Position numbers and translations under genes: made by a program. A stretch of DNA of 64,000 nt, taken from NCBI RefSeq assembly GCF_000518085.1, contig NZ_JACX01000005.1, positions 24,070 to 88,069 of the forward strand, given 5' to 3'. Of this stretch, positions 57,587 through 64,000 are shown piece by piece (position 1 is the first letter of the stretch; each line of letters begins with the position of its first letter). A model generated the notes under the pieces. The model had not been told where the DNA came from. It made no database searches and was given only the letters and a program-made list of their open reading frames with translations. Origin of the DNA: Bartonella grahamii ATCC 700132 (lineage in GTDB: Bacteria > Pseudomonadota > Alphaproteobacteria > Rhizobiales > Rhizobiaceae).

Positions 57587-59359
57587 ATGACAGAAAATCA
57601 AATAATGGCTTTTTCGATCATTGGTCTCATGATGGTTGTTTTTATTTGGGATCGATTTCGTTATGATCTTGTTGCTATTTGTACGTTATTAATAGCTTGT
57701 GCTCTTGGTCTTGTCAGTCCGAAGGAAGCTTTTAGCGGTTTTAGTAATGATATTGTTATTATCGTGGGGAGTGTGTTTGTTGTCAGTACGGCCGTATCGC
57801 GCTCTGGTATAATGGAATTTATTATTCAACGGATATGGCCAGACGTGAAATCTGTGCGTCTTCAATTAGCCTTTTTAGTTCTTTCTGTTGTCGTATTATC
57901 AATGTTTGTTAAAAATATTGGTGCTTTGGCTATTATGCTTCCGATAGCTTTTCAGTTTGCACGTCGTTCTCAGGTTTCTCCTTCTGTCTTTTTGATGCCC
58001 ATGGCCTTTGGTTCTTTGTTGGGGGGGCTTATGACACAGATAGGAACATCTCCCAATGTTGTTATTTCAGCGATGCAAGAACGTTTAGCAGGAACACCTT
58101 TTACTATGTTTGATTTTACACCAGTTGGTGCGGTTATTGCGGCGGCTGGTGTTGTATATTTAGTCTTTTTTTATTGGCTTTTGCCTGTACGTGTGCGTTC
58201 AGGTGTATCATTTGATGATGCCATTGATATTCGTAATTATGTTGCAGAAGTGCGTATTCCAATAAATTCACCGATTATAGGGAAAAATATTGTTGATTTG
58301 GTTAAGCCATCAAGTGGTGACGTTATGGTGATTCAAATCATCAGAAACAAAGTATCTATTTCACCGTTACCAGATTTTGTTTTGTCTGAAAATGATATTA
58401 TTTTGCTGGAAGGGTCGCATACAGGGTTAGATAGCGTGATGAACTCTGCTCGTTTAGAGTTTTCTAAGGGGCGAACTATTGCTGCAGGTGATAAGGACAG
58501 TGACATCGATATTATTGAAGCAGTCATCACCCATAATTCACCTCTTATTGGTATTAGTGCGAAAGAGTTTTCCCTATTTGATCACTATAATGTAAATTTG
58601 CTTGCATTAAGTCGTCAACATGAAAGGGTGCGGGGAAGACTTGATGATATTATTTTCCATCTTGGCGATGTGATTGTTTTGCAAGGACAGGATGCAGTTA
58701 TTCCAAATTTATTAAGAGAATTGAAATGCCTGCCCCTAGCAAAACGAAATATTGTGTTTGGAAATTTACGACATGGTTTCATCTCTTTAGCTGTTTTATT
58801 TATAGCAATTATTTTTACAGCTTTTCATATTGTTCCCGTTGCGTTTTCTTTTTTTTCTGCTGCTGCAGCAATGGTTATCTTTCGCGTTTTGCCCGCGCGT
58901 GATCTGTATCAGGCATTAGATGGCCAAATATTAGTACTATTAGCGGCTCTTATTCCAGTGAGTGAAGCGTTAGAGAAAACAGGATGTACGGATCTCATTG
59001 GTCAATGGCTGAGCCAATTGGCAATATTTTTCCCACCATCTGGTGCCTTAGCACTTATGTTGGTGACAGCTATGTTGGTCACGCCATTTTTGAATAATGC
59101 AGCAACAGTGATGATGGTAGCACCAATTGCGTCAAGTTTTGCTCATTCCCTACATTATAAGCCTGAAGCTTTTTTGATGGCTGTTGCAATTGGTGCGGGC
59201 TGTGAGTTTCTTACACCTATTGGACATCAAAGTAATATGCTCGTGATGGCACCAGGAGGATATCGTTTTAGTGATTATCCACGTTTGGGTGCTCCATTGG
59301 CGGTGTTGATCGTTATTATTGCTGTTCCAATGCTTATGTGGGTTTGGCCCCTACAATAG
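57587..59359 (+). CDS. SLC13-family anion permease with two TrkA-C domains
   Basis: A 590-residue transporter. Two blocks of membrane helices, each with an SNT-like motif (KNIGALAIMLPIAFQFARR near 110 and TPFLNNAATVMMVAPIA near 505), flank a cytosolic part with two TrkA-C-like domains (about 205-285 and 305-385: ...ENDIILLEGSH and ...LGDVIVLQGQD). This layout marks the SLC13/ArsB-like permeases that carry sulfate, carboxylates or similar anions. The ATG at 57,587 is well spaced from ggggagagg; the GTG at 57,578 abuts that site. Confidence 0.85.
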   Translation: MTENQIMAFSIIGLMMVVFIWDRFRYDLVAICTLLIACALGLVSPKEAFSGFSNDIVIIVGSVFVVSTAVSRSGIMEFIIQRIWPDVKSVRLQLAFLVLSVVVLSMFVKNIGALAIMLPIAFQFARRSQVSPSVFLMPMAFGSLLGGLMTQIGTSPNVVISAMQERLAGTPFTMFDFTPVGAVIAAAGVVYLVFFYWLLPVRVRSGVSFDDAIDIRNYVAEVRIPINSPIIGKNIVDLVKPSSGDVMVIQIIRNKVSISPLPDFVLSENDIILLEGSHTGLDSVMNSARLEFSKGRTIAAGDKDSDIDIIEAVITHNSPLIGISAKEFSLFDHYNVNLLALSRQHERVRGRLDDIIFHLGDVIVLQGQDAVIPNLLRELKCLPLAKRNIVFGNLRHGFISLAVLFIAIIFTAFHIVPVAFSFFSAAAAMVIFRVLPARDLYQALDGQILVLLAALIPVSEALEKTGCTDLIGQWLSQLAIFFPPSGALALMLVTAMLVTPFLNNAATVMMVAPIASSFAHSLHYKPEAFLMAVAIGAGCEFLTPIGHQSNMLVMAPGGYRFSDYPRLGAPLAVLIVIIAVPMLMWVWPLQ

Positions 59360-59942
59360 GATATTTTTAGAAACTTTAAGGATCAATTACAAAAGGTTGT
59401 TAATCGTATAAAGATAAGTTGAAGGGATACATTTTGTATAAAGAGCTTTAACTGAAGATTTGAAATTATACCACACTTTGATTATGGTACTTCGGTATTT
59501 TTGATACAGATCAGATTTATCTATTTGGTTTTAGTAGGTATTCGTGGGAATTTATTTTTTGTTCAAGTTTTTAAAAGAATTGTCTTTTCTATTATAATTC
59601 TATAATCCAATATTATCAATGATTGCGTTGAAGACTCTAAAAGATTATCTCCCTATATAATGGGGAGAAAGTCCGTTTGAGATGATAGGCAATCATGATA
59701 AATATTAAAACAGTGAATTTTTTATAAGACTCAAAACAATATATAAAAGCTGTAATGTGAACAAACAGGGCGGTTACATCATTTTCGATTAAGACTGTTG
59801 TAAAAATTCGATTGATTTGGCTACATGTTGATTTAAAATAAATAAACGAGCAATTTAAAGATTTTTAGTTAATTAGGACTACCATCTTTGTCCATTTATG
59901 CGTAAAAGCACAGGGAAAGTAACTTTTTTCAAGGTATGATAT
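59360..59942. other. Intergenic stretch
   Basis: No gene, RNA or repeat recognised in these 583 bases. Confidence 0.35.
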
Positions 59943-60614
59943 ATGTCGTATGATAGTTTTATTGCTGAAGTGAATGCAGAATTTCGTCAGGAAAAGGCGC
60001 TTGCTTTTTGGAGGCGGTATGGTTTTTCAATTATTGGAGCAGCTATTCTTTTTATACTCATGATAGTTGCTTATCAAATTTACCATCATCAGCAAATAAA
60101 GAAAGCCGGTTATATTGGTGATGCATTTGTAAAAAGTCTTGATTTTGCGGATACACGTCATTTTGATAAAGCGATAAAGCAATTAGAAACTGTTAAAACC
60201 TCTCATTTTGGGGGGTATCCTTTTCTTGCTCGTTTACGTGAGGCTTCTTTACTCATGGAGAAGGGTGACATTATTAAGTCAGTGGAGATTTTTGATTCTG
60301 TTGCAGCGGATGAGAAAGCACCAGAGATTTTGCAGAAAGTTGCAAAAATTCGGGCGGCTTATATCCTAGTTGATACAGGGACGTTAGCTGATGTTGAAAA
60401 GCGTATCAAAGATATGACAAGTGATACCGATCCTATGCATATGTCTGCAAGAGAGGCTTTAGGTTTAGCTGCTTATAAGGCGGATAAAATGGATGAGGCG
60501 GTTTATTATTTTAAGAAAATTTCTGAAAAAGGTGCTTTGGGTTCAAAAATAACAGATCGGGCTCGAATAATGCTTGAGCTGATACAAGCTGAGGGCAAGG
60601 CAAATAAGGAATAA
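59943..60614 (+). CDS. YfgM-like tetratricopeptide protein
   Basis: A 223-residue protein with one N-terminal membrane helix ([22 protein letters not shown], about residues 26-47) and a periplasmic TPR-like part ([40 protein letters not shown]). It matches YfgM, which binds the SecYEG translocon and works with periplasmic chaperones. It is followed four bases later by der, the same neighbour it has in many Proteobacteria. An aagg site precedes the ATG. Confidence 0.8.
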   Translation: MSYDSFIAEVNAEFRQEKALAFWRRYGFSIIGAAILFILMIVAYQIYHHQQIKKAGYIGDAFVKSLDFADTRHFDKAIKQLETVKTSHFGGYPFLARLREASLLMEKGDIIKSVEIFDSVAADEKAPEILQKVAKIRAAYILVDTGTLADVEKRIKDMTSDTDPMHMSAREALGLAAYKADKMDEAVYYFKKISEKGALGSKITDRARIMLELIQAEGKANKE

Positions 60615-60618
60615 ATCG

Positions 60619-62043
60619 ATGAGCCTTACCATTGCTATCGTTGGTCGTCCCAATGTTGGGAAGTCAACACTATTTAATCGTTTGGTTGGGCAAAAATTGG
60701 CTTTGGTTGATGATAAGCCTGGTGTAACACGTGATCGACGTATTCATGCGGCAAAACTTCAAGATCTACGTTTTGATGTGGTTGATACGGCTGGGCTGGA
60801 AGAAGCAGGTGATCATACACTTGAGGGGCGTATGCGTTCTCATACAAAAGCTGCAATTGATGAAGCGGATCTTATTTTATTTGTATTTGATGCAAAGAGC
60901 GGGATAACACCAAGTGATTTAAATTTTGCTTCATTGGTTCGCAAATCAGGAAAGCCAATTGTGCTTGTTGCTAATAAGTCTGAGTCAAGAGCGGCAACAG
61001 GAGGAGAGTATGAGGCGTGGTCATTAGGTTTGGGGGAGCCGTGCCTAATATCGGCTGAACATGGTTTGGGACTTAGTGATCTGCGTGATGCAATTATAGA
61101 TGCTGTGGGGTCAGAGCGTGCTTTTGGCAACAACAAAGAAGAAGATATTACGATACAGCCTGCATCTGTTAGTGATGATGTAAACGATTTGGAAGAAGAG
61201 GAGCTTATTTACGATGAAAGTAAGCCCATTAGGATTGCAATTGCAGGGCGTCCCAATACAGGAAAATCCACTCTTATCAATAGCATGTTGAAACAAGAGC
61301 GCTTGTTAACAGGACCAGAAGCAGGACTTACGCGTGATTCTATTTCTGTAGATTGGGAATGGCGTGGTCGTCATATTAAACTTTTTGATACTGCAGGTTT
61401 ACGTCGAAAATCGAAAATTCAAGAAAAATTAGAAAAACTATCTGTTGCAGATACTTTGCGTGCTATTCGTTTTGCAGAAGTGGTGGTCATTGTTTTTGAT
61501 GCAACGATACCTTTTGAAAAGCAAGATTTACAAATTGCTGATCTCGTGATTCGTGAAGGGCGTGTTCCAGTTATTGCTTTCAATAAGTGGGACCTTATTG
61601 AAAATAGTCAGACCACATTGATTGATTTGCATGAAAAATGTGCGCGATTTCTTCCTCAAGTTCGTGGTTTGAGAGCTGTTCCTTTATCAGGACAATATGG
61701 TCAAGGGATTGATAAACTGATGGAAAATGTCATGATGATGCACCGTGTATGGAATCGTCGCATTTCGACGGCTAAATTGAACCAATGGCTTGGAACTGTT
61801 GTTGCACATCATCCACCTCCTGCGGTTTCTGGGCGTCGACTTAAGGTTAAATACATCACACAGGTTAAGACACGTCCTCCTGGATTTATGATTTCTTGCT
61901 CGCGCGCCCAAAGTATGCCACAGTCGTATTTGCGCTATCTTGTCAATGGGTTACGTGAAAAATTTGATATGTCTGGTATACCCGTTCGCATATCATTACG
62001 AGCCTCTGATAATCCTTTTGCGACACGTTCCAAAAAGAAATGA
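60619..62043 (+). CDS. der: GTPase Der (EngA)
   Basis: A 474-residue ribosome-assembly GTPase with two GTP-binding domains in tandem: [12 protein letters not shown] (residues 8-19), DTAGL and NKSE for the first; [12 protein letters not shown] (about 210-221), DTAGL and NKWD for the second. A C-terminal KH-like domain ends the protein ([19 protein letters not shown]). In the first domain the base-specificity motif reads NKSE rather than NKxD, an unusual Asp-to-Glu change. Der acts in 50S subunit maturation and is essential. Confidence 0.95.
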   Translation: MSLTIAIVGRPNVGKSTLFNRLVGQKLALVDDKPGVTRDRRIHAAKLQDLRFDVVDTAGLEEAGDHTLEGRMRSHTKAAIDEADLILFVFDAKSGITPSDLNFASLVRKSGKPIVLVANKSESRAATGGEYEAWSLGLGEPCLISAEHGLGLSDLRDAIIDAVGSERAFGNNKEEDITIQPASVSDDVNDLEEEELIYDESKPIRIAIAGRPNTGKSTLINSMLKQERLLTGPEAGLTRDSISVDWEWRGRHIKLFDTAGLRRKSKIQEKLEKLSVADTLRAIRFAEVVVIVFDATIPFEKQDLQIADLVIREGRVPVIAFNKWDLIENSQTTLIDLHEKCARFLPQVRGLRAVPLSGQYGQGIDKLMENVMMMHRVWNRRISTAKLNQWLGTVVAHHPPPAVSGRRLKVKYITQVKTRPPGFMISCSRAQSMPQSYLRYLVNGLREKFDMSGIPVRISLRASDNPFATRSKKK

Positions 62044-63138
62044 TAACTCTTTAATTTTTTAAGTGATGAAATCTATACTTAAGAATCTTAAAAATAAGTT
62101 TTTTCAATGATCGTTCTTTTCATAAAAGAAAAAATTTTTATTTGCTAAAGTTTTAATTTTATTGATAATCATTTACCATGAGCGCTATTGAATAGAGTTC
62201 TCTCATCTTGATAAAGATCATTTATTTGCATGTTATGAGAAGAGTTTAATAGGGAGTATTTAAGAAAGAGTACATCATCCTCTCAATGGGTTATTTAAAT
62301 GCAAGAATAGATGCAAATATGAGGGTAGGGAAATACAATTATGATGCTCGTTTGAAAAGAAGCATTAAATTATCGTTTTATAAAAATAAAGGTTATAAAT
62401 AAGCGCTTTTGCTTACGATAGTTTGTCTAAATAAAAAGCAAAAATATTTGCTGAATCTACCGATATTCAATTGTAAAGGGCGAAATTCAAAAAAGTGGAT
62501 TAAAATTGTATAAAGTAGTATGGTGATCTTATTTAAAATTTATTGTGTTCTATTGGCTTGACCTATTTGAAATTTTAGATTTATTAATATCTCGTATTTA
62601 AAGAAACCTCTCTTAATACCCTCAAGCTCATTGAGTGATGGGTTCTGTGATGGCATATGTAAAATACTTTGCGAATAGGATCATATAAAAACCATTGATT
62701 ATTATCATTTTCATAAAATAAAAAGTGCAAGTTTATTTGAATAAAAGGAACAAAAAACGCTCTCATACTGTTTTTAGCTTTCTATGTTCTCTTTCAAAAC
62801 TATAATTGATATAACATTGGGAGCTGGAAAATAAGATCGTATCAGTTTACACCTTTTGTTAAGCGTAAAAATGTAAAAATGGCTGTTCTATGAGTTTTAT
62901 ATCATTCACGGGAACTTTTCGTTATATATTCACGGGTGCTGTCGTGAAATCAGTTTAGGTGCTCAGAATATCTTTTTAAGAAAGATGTAAATTAAAAAAT
63001 ACGTTATTTATACAATAAAATTTATACGATAATTTGTGATAGATTTCTTTTAGTATCTTGACGAATAAATTCGGGAACAATATGATGCACACGGTTTTAT
63101 GAAATGCATTCTTACGTTGCTTTTTAATTAAGGAGCCA
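62044..63138. other. 1.1-kb AT-rich intergenic stretch before the ATP synthase genes
   Basis: No gene supported; frames are short and lack motifs. It should hold the promoter of the F0 operon. Confidence 0.4.
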
Positions 63139-63576
63139 ATGATGGCGATGGGCGAGAAACCCGTTATAAGCCGTAAGGAGGCTGAAGAGGAAAAGCAAGG
63201 AGAGTGTCTTCATTCAGAGGATTTGGAATGTCGTAGTAGGAACTTAAGCGTAGCTTTAGTGCGCAAGCAGGCATTAAAGAAGCGGGAGCATGAGAATAAG
63301 CGAGAGAAATCACAAGGAGGGATGGCAAATGCAATTAAGCTTTCCAGTGAATTTCTGGCGAGTGTTATAGTTGGTGTTATTTTAGGGTTAGGGTTTGATA
63401 AGTTAGCAGGTTCGTATCCTTGGGGATTGGTATTTTTTCTCTTCTTTGGATTTGCTGCTGGTGTAGTGAGTATTCTTCGGTCTGTAGGGTATGTTTCCTC
63501 CAGTCAATTAGGAAAAAAAGGCGTATTGCGCCAAGATAAACAAGATAAAGGGGCCAATGAGAGGTCCGATAAATGA
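63139..63576 (+). CDS. atpI: F0F1 ATP synthase subunit I (AtpI-like)
   Basis: A 145-residue protein with a charged N-terminal part and two membrane helices in the second half ([18 protein letters not shown], about residues 75-92, and [19 protein letters not shown], about 95-113). AtpI helps assembly of the c-ring and is usually the first gene of the F0 operon. The next gene, atpB, starts 20 bases before its stop, which supports the call. Several Met codons near the start are possible; an aaggag site lies just before. Confidence 0.85.
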   Translation: MMAMGEKPVISRKEAEEEKQGECLHSEDLECRSRNLSVALVRKQALKKREHENKREKSQGGMANAIKLSSEFLASVIVGVILGLGFDKLAGSYPWGLVFFLFFGFAAGVVSILRSVGYVSSSQLGKKGVLRQDKQDKGANERSDK

Positions 63577-64000
63577 GGTTGAAGTGACAGCGCACGCTCC
63601 AGATCCTATTCATCAGTTTGAGGTTTCAAGGCTGATTAAGATTTCCATAGGAAATATGGATTTATCGTTTACAAATGTATCATTGTTTACAGTCCTCACG
63701 GTTGTTGTAACTTCTATTTTTCTCTTCATTTCATCATCAAGTCGTGGATTGGTTCCAACGCGGATGCAGTCTCTTTCGGAAATGGCATATGAGTTTGTAG
63801 CATCGACTCTGCGGGAATCATCTGGTGTACAGGGAATGCAGTTTTTTCCTTTAGTTTTTTCTCTGTTTACTTTTATTTTGGTTGCTAACTTTATTGGTCT
63901 TTTTCCTTATTTTTATACGGTTACATCGCAGATCATGATCACGTTTTCGTTAGCAATGGTGGTAATTTTGACGGTGATTGGTTATGGCTTTTATAAGCAT
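63557..64000 (+). CDS. atpB: F0F1 ATP synthase subunit a (partial)
   Basis: The first 148 codons of the a subunit; the gene runs past the window end. The N-terminus ([14 protein letters not shown]) and helix sequences ([55 protein letters not shown]) are typical. It forms the proton half-channels next to the c-ring. The ATG overlaps the end of atpI by 20 bases, indicating coupled translation. Confidence 0.93.
   Translation, partial: MRGPINEVEVTAHAPDPIHQFEVSRLIKISIGNMDLSFTNVSLFTVLTVVVTSIFLFISSSSRGLVPTRMQSLSEMAYEFVASTLRESSGVQGMQFFPLVFSLFTFILVANFIGLFPYFYTVTSQIMITFSLAMVVILTVIGYGFYKH

Noticed and set aside
1-64000. CRISPR array
   Set aside because: No regularly spaced identical repeats and no cas genes were seen.

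Overview
The window looks like a chromosomal segment of an AT-rich alphaproteobacterium, most likely Bartonella (Hyphomicrobiales). The basis is the gene content: an Entner-Doudoroff zwf-pgl-edd block, ubiG next to lysC, atpI-atpB, a plant-type gshA, a puuA/puuB-like pair, long decayed AT-rich intergenic stretches, and many phage and plasmid relics. The genus is inferred from family resemblance; no 16S gene is present.

Bases 1-28,200 form an accessory island. It opens with the 3' end of a tyrosine integrase, an AlpA-like regulator, a broken phage primase and a broken hipA. Next is a compact, apparently intact, more GC-rich operon (about 2,135-12,725). It encodes a ketoreductase, an acyl carrier protein, a chain-length-factor-like protein, a ketosynthase, two adenylating enzymes, a phosphopantetheinyl transferase, a methyltransferase, a citrate-synthase-like enzyme, a double-hotdog dehydratase and two membrane proteins. 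This resembles a highly reducing type II polyketide (aryl-polyene-like) pathway, but with an unusual citrate-synthase-like enzyme that could join the acyl product to an oxoacid. A perfect hairpin follows the operon.

Bases 12,800-15,200 are decayed phage DNA (DUF2924 and serine-recombinase relics). A type III restriction-modification pair (mod, res) follows. Directly after res is a small cassette that looks like a microcin-C-type peptide-nucleotide system: a 14-residue peptide gene ending in Asn, a terminator-like hairpin, an MFS exporter interrupted at a T8 tract, and an orphan PqqD/RRE-like domain. The cassette is flanked by a decayed second copy of the 3' end of res. Further on are a Fic relic, a minus-strand radical-SAM plus MFS operon preceded by a heptapeptide ORF and a palindromic operator-like site, and broken remains of a PLP-dependent decarboxylase and a methyltransferase. 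Those last two enzyme types also occur in microcin C pathways (MccE, MccD).

From 28,278 the window is mostly core genome: a glutamine-synthetase-like/FAD-oxidoreductase pair, zwf-pgl-edd, folD, asmA-like, rsmE, gshA, a cystine-type symporter, comF, grxC, ubiG, lysC, nhaA, an SLC13 permease, a YfgM-like protein, der, atpI and the start of atpB. Two long low-coding gaps (41.3-45.4 kb and 51.2-54.0 kb) hold a relic of a type ISP restriction-type enzyme, tiny membrane-protein genes and diverged direct repeats.
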